From assembly GCA_017649855.1 (NCBI GenBank), contig JAGCGA010000011.1:37810-101809 (forward strand): DNA of 64,000 nucleotides, written 5' to 3'. Below the pieces are notes generated by a model that was not told the DNA's origin, did not search any database, and saw only the letters and a list, made by a program, of their open reading frames with translations. Each line of letters opens with the position of its first letter. The stretch's first letter is position 1. A program made the position numbers and the translations under genes. Below are positions 25,014-35,078 of this stretch, in pieces. This DNA comes from Bacteroidales bacterium. Lineage in GTDB: Bacteria > Bacteroidota > Bacteroidia > Bacteroidales > WCHB1-69.

Positions 25014-26286
25014 AGCAGTCACATATAAACTCTTTTGTTTGATGATGTTGTGCGCGGTCTTCCTTCCCTTGGGGGCCCAAAACAATATCAGCCAACCCTA
25101 TTCCGAATTTGGCATAGGTCTTCTCAATAAAAATGCCAACGGTATCCTCGACGCCATGGGCAGCACCGCAGTTGCCATGCAGGATCCTTATACAATCAAT
25201 TTTATCAACCCTGCTTCTTATGCGGCATTTGACTCCCTCTCTTTTGTCGGGGATGTCGGTGCCTCTATTTTCGTTTCTACCTTGAAACAGGGAAATCTGG
25301 CTCAAAAAAACAGTTTTGCCCGTCCGGGTTATCTGTCCGTAGGCCTTCCCGTGACCCGTCATTGGAGAACCAGTGTGGGTCTTGTCCCCTTCAGTTCGGT
25401 GGGCTATAGCGTCACCGACACTCGTAATATTGAGCATATCGGCAATGTGGCCTATGATTATTCTGGTAGCGGAGGCCTTTATCAACTCTACTGGGGTAAC
25501 GCATTTCGCATTTGCAAAGGCCTTTCCCTCGGTTTGAACACCTCATACCTGTTTGGTACACTTCAACATACTACAAACACCTCCTTTGAAGAAAGTCTGT
25601 ACTATAACTCTATCATCCAGGACGAATTCCGGATCAACGGTATCTATCTGACCGCGGGCCTCCAGTACTTTTTCAACATCAAAGAGAAACACCGTATCGG
25701 CTTGGGACTTACCTATAGCAATTCTGCCTATGTATGGAACCGGGAAGATCTGCTGATTAACTATTATACGGGAAACTATAGTGCTGTAACCACCTATGAC
25801 ACCGTGGTCCATACCAATAGCCAGCGCGGCAATCTCCGCATTCCCCAGTCTATCGGGGCTGGTTTGAGTTATGCCTATAATAACAGCATCACCGTGGCCG
25901 CAGATGTGACATGGCGCAACTGGGCTGATTTCAAATTTGTCCATATGCCTGATTCCATGGTGAATTCCATCACCAGTTCTGTCGGTTTCCAATATATTTC
26001 GGATCCTCTCTCCAACAAATTCTTTAAACGAATGGCATTTAGAGCCGGAGTGAAGTATTCCATCGGAGAGTTGGTCCTGAGACATCGGGGTATAGATGAA
26101 TTTGGCGTAACGATAGGCTTTGGTATCCCGTTGAATACCTTCAATACACATTCTTCGTTGAATCTGATGTTTGAATATGGAAAGATGGGCACCCTGGCCG
26201 AAGACCTGATCAAGCAAAACTATTTCCGCGTAGGCTTGTGCTTCACTTTGCAGGAACGCTGGTACCAAAGAAAGAAATTAGAATAA
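25006..26286 (+). CDS. Outer-membrane protein of the coaX-lptC unit
   Basis: A 426-residue protein with a signal peptide of about 25 residues ending PLGAQ. NISQPYSEFGIGLLNKNANG opens the mature part, and the rest has the alternating-strand pattern of a large barrel (YKHRIGLGLTYSNSAYVW-type strands, ending YFRVGLCFTLQERW). It resembles uncharacterised Bacteroidetes barrels of the FadL/PorV type, encoded between coaX and a TPR gene. Function unknown; the neighbourhood suggests envelope assembly. It overlaps coaX by eight bases. Confidence 0.75.
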   Translation: MLKAVTYKLFCLMMLCAVFLPLGAQNNISQPYSEFGIGLLNKNANGILDAMGSTAVAMQDPYTINFINPASYAAFDSLSFVGDVGASIFVSTLKQGNLAQKNSFARPGYLSVGLPVTRHWRTSVGLVPFSSVGYSVTDTRNIEHIGNVAYDYSGSGGLYQLYWGNAFRICKGLSLGLNTSYLFGTLQHTTNTSFEESLYYNSIIQDEFRINGIYLTAGLQYFFNIKEKHRIGLGLTYSNSAYVWNREDLLINYYTGNYSAVTTYDTVVHTNSQRGNLRIPQSIGAGLSYAYNNSITVAADVTWRNWADFKFVHMPDSMVNSITSSVGFQYISDPLSNKFFKRMAFRAGVKYSIGELVLRHRGIDEFGVTIGFGIPLNTFNTHSSLNLMFEYGKMGTLAEDLIKQNYFRVGLCFTLQERWYQRKKLE

Positions 26287-26381
26287 AGACCCGGTGGTTG
26301 TTAAACTTCGCGGGTGACAAAATATCTAACAGAACGTCTAAAAACTAAAGAATATAAACCTCTAATAAAAAATACGAGAAA

Positions 26382-27848
26382 ATGAAAAAGATTGTTGTAA
26401 CATTGTTTGTTCTACTGTTTTCCGGTAGTTTCTTGTTCGCACAGTGCCCATACAAGTATGGTGCTAATGAGGCTGACTCATTAAAATGCTTGGAACAACT
26501 GACTAATTTCAATATTTTCCATAAGGCTAAGAATTACACGGAAGCTTATCCTTCATGGCAGTATCTTGTTCAGAACAGCCCTTGCTGCTGGGATGGACTG
26601 TACACCAATGCTCAGAATATGTTCCAGGCTATGATCAGTGCTGAGAAAGATTCTGCAAGAAGAGAACGTCTTATCGACACGCTGCTCTATTCCTATGAGG
26701 TTCGTAATCAGGCTTTCCCTGAAAAATTCACGCAAGGATACTGCTTGGGATTCAAGGCATATAACTTGTTGCAATATCGCAAGGATCTCTTGAAGAAAGA
26801 TCTCAACAAGGTTGAGGAGATTCTGAATATGTTCATTGAATCTGTGGAGATGGAAAAGGAAAACACCCAGCCTGCCATTTGGGATAAATATTTCCAACTG
26901 GCCGAGACGATGACCAAGGCCAAGAAAGACACCTCTTATGTGATTGAAGCCTATGGTCGTGCAACGGACTATCTGGATGTCTCCATCAACAACGCGATGG
27001 TTCAATACGAAAGACAAGTGGCTGTGTTGGATAGCTTGACGGAGCTCTACACCTCCAACAAGATCGATACGGATTATCTTGTGCATCTGTGCAAAAAGCC
27101 TGCTGCTGACACCGCCCGTCAGATGAAGCTGGTCTTGAATTATCGTAAGACTTTGGCCAAGATAGAGAAGGCTGTTGCCCCGTATGCTTCTTGCGAGGTG
27201 CTGGAAGAACTCTATGCCGCCAAGTTGGAATCCATCAAGAACGATATCTCCGCCGTCAACAAGATTGTTGTTACCATGGCTAAGGGCGGCTGCTTGACCA
27301 GCCCGGTATTCAAAGACGCTCTGTATATCCAGCATAACGCAAAACCGAGCAGAACTTCTGCTTACTGGATGGGAATGCTCTCCTTGAACTCCTACGCTAT
27401 CAATAACGACAAGTCTGAAATTGACGCCGCTATTCTCTATCTGCAGGATGCTGTCAGAATGAGTGAGACGAATGAGCAGAAAGCTGATGCCAATTACATG
27501 TTGGCTACCGCATACCAGACCAAGCTTGCTTTCTCCGAGGCTCGTAATGCCGCGTATGCTGCCTTGAAGGCTGATCCTAACATGGGTAAGGCTTACATCT
27601 TGATCGGTGACCTCTACAAGGCATCCGGAAGCAGATGCTCCGATGGTATCCCTTATGATTACAACTGGGCGGCTGCCGACAAGTACAGCAAGGCTGCTGC
27701 AGTGGATCCTTCCTGCGCCTCTGTTGCCAATGCACGCCGCGCCTCCCTGCACTTCCCGACGAAAGAAGAACTCTTCAGACGTGGTATGAGCGCCGGATCT
27801 TCCTATCATGTGGGATGCTGGATCCAGGAGAACACAACCGTCAGATAA
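26382..27848 (+). CDS. Secreted tetratricopeptide-repeat protein
   Basis: A 488-residue protein with a signal peptide (MKKIVVTLFVLLFSGSFLFA, cut before Gln21). The body is helical, with TPR-like units at about 45-120, 130-200 and especially 330-420 (KADANYMLATAYQTKLAFSE, NAAYAALKADPNMGKAYILI). Cys residues are relatively frequent (CPYKYG, PCCWDG, SRCSDG), which suits a periplasmic, disulfide-bonded scaffold. It sits between an outer-membrane protein and lptC, and its stop is 12 bases from the lptC start. Partner proteins are not known. Confidence 0.75.
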   Translation: MKKIVVTLFVLLFSGSFLFAQCPYKYGANEADSLKCLEQLTNFNIFHKAKNYTEAYPSWQYLVQNSPCCWDGLYTNAQNMFQAMISAEKDSARRERLIDTLLYSYEVRNQAFPEKFTQGYCLGFKAYNLLQYRKDLLKKDLNKVEEILNMFIESVEMEKENTQPAIWDKYFQLAETMTKAKKDTSYVIEAYGRATDYLDVSINNAMVQYERQVAVLDSLTELYTSNKIDTDYLVHLCKKPAADTARQMKLVLNYRKTLAKIEKAVAPYASCEVLEELYAAKLESIKNDISAVNKIVVTMAKGGCLTSPVFKDALYIQHNAKPSRTSAYWMGMLSLNSYAINNDKSEIDAAILYLQDAVRMSETNEQKADANYMLATAYQTKLAFSEARNAAYAALKADPNMGKAYILIGDLYKASGSRCSDGIPYDYNWAAADKYSKAAAVDPSCASVANARRASLHFPTKEELFRRGMSAGSSYHVGCWIQENTTVR

Positions 27849-27859
27849 GACTACGCTCC

Positions 27860-28426
27860 ATGCAGTCTCTATCGTGGACGACTCTAAAGAACACCATCAC
27901 GACATTCTGTCTGATGGTGTTCCTTATTTCTTGTAACCGCCATTCGGATAAGGTGGAGCTCTTCTCCTATCATGGCAAGTATCCCGATGAATCAGCTGAA
28001 AACATTACCATTACGATGAGTGATTCCGGCAAGATCAGTTTTATGGTCACCACCCCTATTTTGAACCACTATGCTTCTGGCGACGACAACTACACAGACT
28101 GCCCGGAAGGTATCAAGATAGTGTCTTTTACCGAGTGGGGCGAGAAACAGGCCATCATCACCGCTGATTATGCCGCGTATGAGAACAATTCTGTGTATCG
28201 CGCTTCCAAGAACGTCATCATCCATGATGTCATCAAGGGAGATACGCTGGAAACAGACGAGATTATCTGGGACCAACGAACCCGAACCATCTATTCCAAC
28301 GTACTCGTCAAACAGAAAAAGGCTGACGGCTCGGTGAACTATGGGGACGGATTCACTGCCGACGAACGCTTCACCAAATATACCATTGTTCATCCTCGTG
28401 GTGAGATGAATGGTTTTGACTTCTAG
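27860..28426 (+). CDS. lptC: LPS export protein LptC
   Basis: A 188-residue LptC-family protein that passes lipopolysaccharide from the LptBFG transporter to the LptA bridge. Unlike enterobacterial LptC it has a lipobox (FLISC, about residue 25), as is common in Bacteroidetes. The OstA/LptC beta-jellyroll is visible: ITADYAAYENNSVYRASKNV, then IHDVIKGDTLETDEIIWDQR and NYGDGFTADERFTKY. The longer frame from 27815 overlaps the TPR gene; the ATG at 27860, 12 bases after the TPR stop, leads directly to the hydrophobic segment. Confidence 0.85.
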   Translation: MQSLSWTTLKNTITTFCLMVFLISCNRHSDKVELFSYHGKYPDESAENITITMSDSGKISFMVTTPILNHYASGDDNYTDCPEGIKIVSFTEWGEKQAIITADYAAYENNSVYRASKNVIIHDVIKGDTLETDEIIWDQRTRTIYSNVLVKQKKADGSVNYGDGFTADERFTKYTIVHPRGEMNGFDF

Positions 28427-28479
28427 CAGGAAAGAATCAAAAATGATATAATCAATTAAAAACGGATATAGAAAAATTG

Positions 28480-28487
28480 TATTTTTG
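28480..28487 (+). promoter_or_regulatory. Promoter -7 box of bipA
   Basis: TATTTTTG, 24 bases upstream of the bipA start. Confidence 0.7.
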
Positions 28488-28511
28488 CCGTTTATTAAAA
28501 AATAGAATAAC

Positions 28512-30329
28512 ATGCAGAATATCAGAAATATAGCCATTATTGCGCACGTTGACCATGGTAAAACGACGTTGGTAGACAGGATTCTTCACCAGGCACATCT
28601 CTTTCGGGAGAATCAGCAGGTGCAGGATTTGGTGCTTGACAATAATGATTTGGAAAGGGAGAGAGGCATCACAATTCTGTCAAAGAATGTGTCAGTCCGA
28701 TATAAAGGCTATAAAATCAATGTGATAGATACCCCTGGCCATAGCGACTTTGGTGGAGAGGTGGAGCGTGTGCTGAACATGGCAGATGGAGTGTTGCTGG
28801 TGGTGGATGCTTTTGAAGGTCCGATGCCCCAGACTCGTTTTGTGACCCAGAAGGCTATTGAATTGGGCCTGAAGCCCATCGTGGTCATCAACAAGGTGGA
28901 CAAACCCAACTGTCAGCCCGACCTTGCACAAGAGGCTGTTTTTGAGTTGATGTTCAACTTGGGAGCCAGTGATGAGCAGCTTGACTTCCCGACCGTCTAT
29001 GGCTCTGCCAAGAATGGATGGATGGGACCGGATTGGAAGACTCCTACCTCGGACATCTCTTATCTTTTGGACACCATCATTGAGAATATCCCTGCACCCA
29101 AAGCCGACGACGGCAATCTGCAGATGATGATCTCTTCTTTGGATTTTTCCTCTTATGTGGGACGTATTGCCGTGGGACGTGTGAAACGAGGCAGCATCCA
29201 ATGGGGACAAACTGTCTCACTGGTGAAACGCGATGGATCCGTTCAACAATCCAAAGTCAAAGAGTTATATGTTTTTGAAGGGTTGGGGAAAGAGAAAATC
29301 AAAACCCCGGTCGAAGCCGGCGAAATATGCGCGGTGTTGGGATTGGACGACTTTGAGATAGGCGACACGGTGGCCGATTTTGAGAATCCTGAGCAACTTC
29401 CGCCTATCAAGGTGGATGAGCCTACCATGAGCATGTTGTTTACCATCAATAATTCCCCTTTCTTTGGGAAAGAGGGCAAATATGTCACTTCCAGACATCT
29501 GCGTGACCGTCTCTTTGCTGAGTTGGAACGTAATCTGGCCATGAGAATTGAGGAAACGGAATCCCCCGAACGACTGAATGTCTTTGGTCGTGGAATATTG
29601 CATCTCTCCATTTTGATTGAGACTATGCGCCGGGAGGGTTATGAGCTTCAGGTGGGTCAACCGCAGGTCATTATCAAGGAGATTGACGGACAGAAATGTG
29701 AACCTATCGAACAATTGATGGTGCTGGTTCCGGAGGAGATGTCCAGTCGCGTGATTGACTATGTCTCCCGTCGCAAGGGCGAATTGTTGTCTATGGATAC
29801 GGTCAACGACCGGGTGCATCTTAACTTCAACATTCCGTCAAGAGGTTTGATAGGTTTGTCCAACCAGTTGCTGACGGCAACCGAAGGTGAGGCCATTATC
29901 TCCCATCGTTTTGTGGAGTTCCAACCTTGGAAAGGAGAGCTCCCGGGTCGCCATGCCGGCTCCTTGATTGCGATGGAGACAGGCCAGGCTTATGCGTATG
30001 CCTTGAACAAGTTGCAAGATAGAGGCAAATTTTTCATAGAGCCGGGAGAACAGGTGTATGCGGGCCAAGTGATCGGCGAGCATATCCGGCAAGGGGATTT
30101 GGTCATTAATGTATGCAAGTCCAAAAAACTCTCTAACATGCGTGCAGCAGGTTCTGATGAGAAGTTGGTCCTGGCGCCCCCTATCAAGTATTCACTTGAG
30201 CAGTATATGGAGTTTATCGCCAAGGATGAGTATCTTGAGATTACCCCTGTGTCGTTACGCTTGAGAAAAATCATCCTGGATGAAATTGAACGGAAGCGTG
30301 CCGAAAAAAGAAACACGGACACTATTTAG
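28512..30329 (+). CDS. typA: Translational GTPase TypA/BipA
   Basis: A 605-residue ribosome-associated GTPase involved in large-subunit assembly and stress adaptation. G1 AHVDHGKTT is at 11-19, the switch segment [12 protein letters not shown] at about 49-60, G3 [12 protein letters not shown] near 75, and G4 NKVD near 130. Domain II, two EF-G-like domains and the BipA-specific C-terminal domain ([51 protein letters not shown]) follow in order. The methyltransferase gene begins eight bases after its stop, so a shared transcript with it and aroB is likely. Confidence 0.96.
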   Translation: MQNIRNIAIIAHVDHGKTTLVDRILHQAHLFRENQQVQDLVLDNNDLERERGITILSKNVSVRYKGYKINVIDTPGHSDFGGEVERVLNMADGVLLVVDAFEGPMPQTRFVTQKAIELGLKPIVVINKVDKPNCQPDLAQEAVFELMFNLGASDEQLDFPTVYGSAKNGWMGPDWKTPTSDISYLLDTIIENIPAPKADDGNLQMMISSLDFSSYVGRIAVGRVKRGSIQWGQTVSLVKRDGSVQQSKVKELYVFEGLGKEKIKTPVEAGEICAVLGLDDFEIGDTVADFENPEQLPPIKVDEPTMSMLFTINNSPFFGKEGKYVTSRHLRDRLFAELERNLAMRIEETESPERLNVFGRGILHLSILIETMRREGYELQVGQPQVIIKEIDGQKCEPIEQLMVLVPEEMSSRVIDYVSRRKGELLSMDTVNDRVHLNFNIPSRGLIGLSNQLLTATEGEAIISHRFVEFQPWKGELPGRHAGSLIAMETGQAYAYALNKLQDRGKFFIEPGEQVYAGQVIGEHIRQGDLVINVCKSKKLSNMRAAGSDEKLVLAPPIKYSLEQYMEFIAKDEYLEITPVSLRLRKIILDEIERKRAEKRNTDTI

Positions 30330-30337
30330 GCCCTGAT

Positions 30338-31153
30338 ATGCAGAAAGAGGAGTTCTATACCCATCTTTGTGAAGAGTTGCGCCAAAACCCTGCCTTGTAT
30401 CCCTATTACAAACTCACGCATGGCAGTGAACAACAGCAGCAATTCCGCAAGTCCTATTTTATGCAGCGGTTGGCCTATTTGGAGAAGTACATTGACACTT
30501 CAAAGCCGTTAAACATCTGGGATTGTGGATGTGGTTATGGTACCACAGGCCTTTTTTTAGCCATGAATGGTATTCCCAGTATGGGTTCTTCTCTCGAGTA
30601 TTACATTGATCAATTGGAAAACCGCCGTCGTTTTTGGCAACAATATGGGGATCCGTCCCTCTTTTCCTATCGATATGCCAATATTTTCGACCAGGATATT
30701 GCCCCGGAAACCTATGATGTTATCATCATGCAGGATACCCTTCATCATATCGAACCCGTGGATAAAGCCTTGAATCTTTTCTATGATGCGCTCAAGAAAG
30801 GAGGGAAGCTCATTCTTGTAGAGGAGAATGGTGCCTGTATCTTGAAAAATCTGATGCTTTTTCTCAAGAGAGGGAATAAGAAAATTGTGGAGATCTATGA
30901 TGAGAAACTGCAAAAGACCCTGCTGATGGGCAATGAAAATGTCCGTTCTGAAAAACAATGGTTGGAATTGTTCCAGAAGACCCCCTTCACTTTGTTGGAG
31001 GATTCTCTGTCCTATATCCGCATTCTTCCTCCGTGCAGTTATCGGAAACGATCCTGTCAGGAGGTGGAACATGTCGAGCAGTCGGTGTGGTATCCTAAGA
31101 AATGGTTCCGCGAACATTGCTTTTTCGGACTGAATATGGTTTTCGTCAAATAA
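30338..31153 (+). CDS. Class I SAM-dependent methyltransferase
   Basis: A 271-residue protein with a Rossmann methyltransferase core. Motif I (cofactor-binding glycine loop) is WDCGCGYGTTGLFL at 61-74. Motif II-like NIFDQDIAPETYDVIIMQDT is followed by LHHIEPV and the motif III region LKKGGKLILVEENGA. The C-terminal 70 residues (CSYRKRSCQEVEHVEQSVWY) are outside the core. The substrate is unknown. It lies between bipA and aroB; the following start at 31174 is 20 bases after its stop. Confidence 0.8.
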   Translation: MQKEEFYTHLCEELRQNPALYPYYKLTHGSEQQQQFRKSYFMQRLAYLEKYIDTSKPLNIWDCGCGYGTTGLFLAMNGIPSMGSSLEYYIDQLENRRRFWQQYGDPSLFSYRYANIFDQDIAPETYDVIIMQDTLHHIEPVDKALNLFYDALKKGGKLILVEENGACILKNLMLFLKRGNKKIVEIYDEKLQKTLLMGNENVRSEKQWLELFQKTPFTLLEDSLSYIRILPPCSYRKRSCQEVEHVEQSVWYPKKWFREHCFFGLNMVFVK

Positions 31154-31173
31154 TCCCGGAAACGGATTCTATT

Positions 31174-32208
31174 ATGGCAGATTTTACATGGATTCAGCAA
31201 TTGGCAGAGCTACTTAATCAGAGCGCATGCTCTTCGGTAGTGTTTCTGACGGATTCGCATGTGGATAGTCTCTATTCCTCTTATTATGCAGAGTTGCTGT
31301 CTCGGGTTTCCTGTCCCATGTGGAAAATTGTGGTCCCGGCAGGAGAATCGTCCAAAAGCTTGTCGCAAGTGGAGCGTGTCTGTACTGAATTGTTGCATCT
31401 GGGTTGCGACCGGAAGGCTTGTATGGTCAATTTTGGTGGAGGTATGATCAGTGATTTAGGTGGTTTTATCGCTTCGGTTTACAAGAGAGGGATTACTTTT
31501 GTGAACTATCCGACCACCTTGATTGCCATGTTGGATGCCTCGATAGGGGGCAAGACTGGGGTTAACCTGTCTCAGGCTAAAAATATGATCGGGCTGGTGC
31601 GCCAACCACTCCAAGTGATAGGGCCAGATCTCTCTTTGTTGCAAACACTTCCTCAGGAGGCTATCCTCAGTGGTTTTGGCGAGATGATAAAATGTGCATT
31701 GATAGGGATGCCCGCTCTTTTTGATGCTTTGGAACAGCTTGACGTTGTTGAGGAGGCAGCCATCCAGCGCGTATGGGTAGAACAATGTGCCACGTTGAAA
31801 CAGGAGGTGGTTCGGGAAGATCCTGAGGACAATTCCTATCGTCATATCTTGAATTTCGGCCATACGATCGGTCATGCAATAGAGAGTTGGCGTATGGCCA
31901 TTGACGAGCCTATTCCGCATGGGGTGGCGGTGGCAGAGGGCATCTTTTATGAGACGGCCTTGTCTCATCGTCATGGTTCCCTGTCGGCAGAAGAGATGTC
32001 TCGGATTCAGCGGTTGATCAGAAAGTTTTACCCGCCCTTGGATTTGCAGGAGGGGATAGAGCATATCCTATCCTATATCCGGTATGATAAGAAGAATCAA
32101 GCAGAAATGATCAATTTCACCCTGTTGGATGCTATCGGTGTGGCAAGGCCAGACTGTTTGTTAGACTGGCAGCATTGTTCAGATTGTCTGTGCAGCCAAG
32201 GTCAGTAG
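31174..32208 (+). CDS. aroB: 3-dehydroquinate synthase
   Basis: A 344-residue enzyme of the shikimate pathway (DAHP to 3-dehydroquinate, NAD and metal dependent). The NAD-binding GGG is at 88-90 within FGGGMISDLGGFIAS. The conserved YPTTLIAMLDASIGGKTGVN is at 112-131. The metal-binding His residues lie in HILNFGHTIGHAIE, and a further His is in EPIPHGVAVAEG. The length is near the family norm. The ATG at 31174 is preferred; the frame open from 31102 overlaps the methyltransferase. It is convergent with ftsZ, separated by a terminator. Confidence 0.93.
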   Translation: MADFTWIQQLAELLNQSACSSVVFLTDSHVDSLYSSYYAELLSRVSCPMWKIVVPAGESSKSLSQVERVCTELLHLGCDRKACMVNFGGGMISDLGGFIASVYKRGITFVNYPTTLIAMLDASIGGKTGVNLSQAKNMIGLVRQPLQVIGPDLSLLQTLPQEAILSGFGEMIKCALIGMPALFDALEQLDVVEEAAIQRVWVEQCATLKQEVVREDPEDNSYRHILNFGHTIGHAIESWRMAIDEPIPHGVAVAEGIFYETALSHRHGSLSAEEMSRIQRLIRKFYPPLDLQEGIEHILSYIRYDKKNQAEMINFTLLDAIGVARPDCLLDWQHCSDCLCSQGQ

Positions 32209-32234
32209 TTTTCTCATATTTTTATCCATGAAAA

Positions 32235-32262
32235 AAGAGAATAATCCAAAGATTATTCTCTT
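32235..32262 (-). terminator. Terminator between ftsZ and aroB
   Basis: An 11-bp stem AAGAGAATAAT with its complement around a 6-base loop. On the minus strand it continues into six T residues, so it best serves ftsZ; the stem may also stop aroB transcripts. Confidence 0.75.
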
Positions 32263-32294
32263 CATATCAATATAAGTATTAGGGAATAGCGTTT

Positions 32295-33692
32295 TTAGTC
32301 GGCCAGATCGGAGAAGAATTCCTTGAGATCATCGCCGCTGCGATTTTCAAACAGGGGAGTGTTGTTGGCGAACACCTCTTCTTCCATAGCTGTTGCCACG
32401 CTCATGTTTTGAATCTTTTGCTCGCGGAGGATGGTAGGTTCTTGGATCATGGATTTCCATTCAATATCATCAATGTGATTATCTTCTGTTCTTTCCCCTT
32501 GGGCATAACTCGGTGCCTCAGGACTGCTTGAGCCAGTCTCAAATATGAAGGGGTCTTGAGAGACGGGGTTTTCTATTTCAGTCGTGTTCGGGGTGTTGAT
32601 GGTTTCGGTGGCGTCTTGGATTGTGCCGTCGATCACCTCGTCGTTGATGGGGGTGTCGGAAACAAAGATCTCTTGTTGATGATCATTGGTGACGATGCTG
32701 CCGCTGTTGTTCAGGTAGGCTGCCGGAGTGTCGAATTTGGTGATGATAACGGACAATTTGACGGCGTCATCCAGTGATTCGTCCACGCCCATACCGTGGA
32801 TGATCTCGGCGTCATCACTTTGCAGGGCTTGCAGGCGGGAGGTGATCTCATTCAGTTCGGAGCCGGTGAAGTGGGCGTTAGGACCAAAGGCGATGAAGAA
32901 CAGGAAGTTTTCTGCATTTTGGATGACGGAGGAGTCGAGCAGAGGGCAGGCGAGGGCTTCATCCACAACTCTTTGGATGCGGTCTTCTCCACGTGCGGTG
33001 GCGATGCCGAGCATAGCTTTTCCGCTGTTGGTCATGACGGTCTTGACATCGTTGAAGTCCACATTCTGATAAAAGTCACAGGTGATCATCTCGGCGATGC
33101 ACTTGCAGGCATTCTTGAGCACGTCATTGGCGTATCCATAGGAATTCAAGATGTCCTCGTCCTGATAGTATTTCAGGATGTTTTCGTTCTTGATGATGAT
33201 CAGGGAGTCCACATGTTTGGACATCTCGTCAATGCCTTCTTGGGCGAGTTTTTTGCGTTTGGAGCCCTCGTAGTCAAAGGGGGAGGTTACAACGCCTATG
33301 GTGAGGATACCCATTTCGCGGGCCACTTCAGCGATGACCGGGGAGGCGCCGGTGCCGGTGCCTTTGCCCATTCCGGCGGTGATGAAGAGCATCTGGGTCT
33401 CTTTTCCTATGAAGTCGGCGATTTTCTCCTTGCTTTCCACGGCCAGTTGTCTGGCAACTTCAGGTCTTGCGCCGGCACCCAAGCCAGAGCCAAGCAGGAG
33501 TTTGCGAGGAATAGGGCTCTTCTCCAGATGCCCTTGGTCGGTGTTGCAAATCAAGAAGTCAACACCTTTGATACCTTCTTTGTACATGTGAGCCACAGCG
33601 TTGCTTCCGCCGCCACCAACGCCTAATACTTTGATGATGGAGGAGTTTGCCGTTGTGCCAAAATCAGGTGTCATATCAAAAATCTCAGTCAT
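32295..33692 (-). CDS. ftsZ: Cell division protein FtsZ
   Basis: A 465-residue tubulin homologue that forms the division ring. GTP-binding segments are VLGVGGGGSNAV (23-34), ICNTD (48-52) and the T4 signature region TAGMGKGTGTGASPVI (105-120). In the usual GGGTG motif the first Gly is Lys110 here, and the loop before LGAGARPEV appears about five residues shorter than normal. The polymerisation core ends near 315; the C-terminal 150 residues are acidic and low-complexity, with a final SGDDLKEFFSDLAD that could be the FtsA-binding tail. It follows ftsA in the same unit. The frame is intact, so this is a divergent but functional-looking FtsZ. Confidence 0.95.
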   Translation of the reverse strand: MTEIFDMTPDFGTTANSSIIKVLGVGGGGSNAVAHMYKEGIKGVDFLICNTDQGHLEKSPIPRKLLLGSGLGAGARPEVARQLAVESKEKIADFIGKETQMLFITAGMGKGTGTGASPVIAEVAREMGILTIGVVTSPFDYEGSKRKKLAQEGIDEMSKHVDSLIIIKNENILKYYQDEDILNSYGYANDVLKNACKCIAEMITCDFYQNVDFNDVKTVMTNSGKAMLGIATARGEDRIQRVVDEALACPLLDSSVIQNAENFLFFIAFGPNAHFTGSELNEITSRLQALQSDDAEIIHGMGVDESLDDAVKLSVIITKFDTPAAYLNNSGSIVTNDHQQEIFVSDTPINDEVIDGTIQDATETINTPNTTEIENPVSQDPFIFETGSSSPEAPSYAQGERTEDNHIDDIEWKSMIQEPTILREQKIQNMSVATAMEEEVFANNTPLFENRSGDDLKEFFSDLAD

Positions 33693-33764
33693 AGTATATG
33701 TTTTTTTCTATAATATCAAACAATGGTTAATGGTTAGTAATGGATTAATGGTTTTTTAAGGTGA

Positions 33765-35069
33765 TTATGAGACTTGTTCAATACGCTCTTTCAAGAACTT
33801 GCGGATTTTGTCGAACACGCCCCATCCATCGTTGACGGGTTCCTTGGTGGGCTTGGACTTTTCCCGGTTGTTGGTTGTAAATGGGACGAAAGGTCCGCCT
33901 TCCACTTCAGCACCGTATTTGAGCAGGCCGAGGGCAGTGGCATACATGGATTTCTTGAGGTCGGATGGAATGTTCTTCTCAAATCCTTGTTCGGGGATGC
34001 CGATACGGGTGTTGTATCCGGTCTTGAACTGCACGAGTTCCTTCAAGTGTTTCAGTTGGGCGCCGCCGCCAGTCAGGACGATGCCTCGGTTGGCAACCAG
34101 GTCTGCATACCCAGAATTGTCAATCTCAGCCTTGACGGATCCGATGATGTCACATTCTACACGGGCGTTGATGATCTTAGCCAGGTAGTTCTCGCTGATT
34201 TGTACAGGGGTGGGTTGCTTGGGTATGGTGATGATGTTGTTTTGATTGCTCTTGTTGACGATGCAGGTTCCGTGTTGGATCTTGAGCTTTTCGGCGGTGT
34301 CTTTCGGGATGCTGCATACTGTTGCGATGTCAGAGGTGATGATGTTGCCTCCGATGGCGATCACCTTGGTGAAGACAGGGCTTCCGTTGGCATAGATAAT
34401 CAGGTCGGTCGTTCCGCCGCCAATGTCAATCAACGCGACGCCTTCTTGTTTTTCCTCTTCGGTCAGGCAGGAGATGGCGGAGGCGATGGGCTCCAGGATG
34501 ATCTCCTTAAATTTCATGTTGGCATCGCTGCCGCAACGTTTGATTTTGTTGATCTCAGCCTCTTTGCCCGTGATCAATTGATATGTGCCCATGACGGTAT
34601 GGCCTAAAACGCCGACGGGGTCGGTCATCTCGCGGGTATTGTCAATCATGTAAGACTGGGGGATGACGTCTATCAGGGTCTCGCCGGGGTTCAGGTTGAC
34701 CAGTTCCACCTCTTGTCTCAGCTTGTCAATTTCATTTTGCTGGATGGGTTCGTCATTGCCGTAACGATATAAGAAGTGTTTGTATTTGCTGGTCTTGATA
34801 TGATGGCCTGCCACGCCGACATACACTGGCAGGTCGTCAATGTCGATTTGGGATTGGTTGATGGCATTTTGTTTGGACATCTTAATGCCGGCCACGGTCC
34901 GGAAGATGTTGATGATTTCGCCGAACTCGACGCCGGTGGAATCCCCTTTGCCCCAGCTCAGAACATCAATTAATCCGTTTTCATTACGATAGCCGACAAT
35001 GGTGACGATTTTGGTGGTACCGATGTCCAGACTGACGATAAAGTTGTTTTCAGAAATGTTTTTTGCCAT
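33765..35069 (-). CDS. ftsA: Cell division protein FtsA
   Basis: A 434-residue actin-like protein that ties FtsZ to the membrane. Phosphate loop 1 is in IVSLDIGTTKIVTIVGY (residues 11-27). The SHS2/1C domain covers about 85-165. Phosphate loop 2 is in GVALIDIGGGTTDLIIY, and the adenosine motif is GIVLTGGGAQLKHL. The C-terminal GVFDKIRKFLKERIEQ is an amphipathic helix, the membrane-targeting tail. It lies between ftsQ (9 bases upstream) and ftsZ (72 bases downstream), the classical order. Confidence 0.96.
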   Translation of the reverse strand: MAKNISENNFIVSLDIGTTKIVTIVGYRNENGLIDVLSWGKGDSTGVEFGEIINIFRTVAGIKMSKQNAINQSQIDIDDLPVYVGVAGHHIKTSKYKHFLYRYGNDEPIQQNEIDKLRQEVELVNLNPGETLIDVIPQSYMIDNTREMTDPVGVLGHTVMGTYQLITGKEAEINKIKRCGSDANMKFKEIILEPIASAISCLTEEEKQEGVALIDIGGGTTDLIIYANGSPVFTKVIAIGGNIITSDIATVCSIPKDTAEKLKIQHGTCIVNKSNQNNIITIPKQPTPVQISENYLAKIINARVECDIIGSVKAEIDNSGYADLVANRGIVLTGGGAQLKHLKELVQFKTGYNTRIGIPEQGFEKNIPSDLKKSMYATALGLLKYGAEVEGGPFVPFTTNNREKSKPTKEPVNDGWGVFDKIRKFLKERIEQVS

Positions 35070-35078
35070 AACCCTTGC

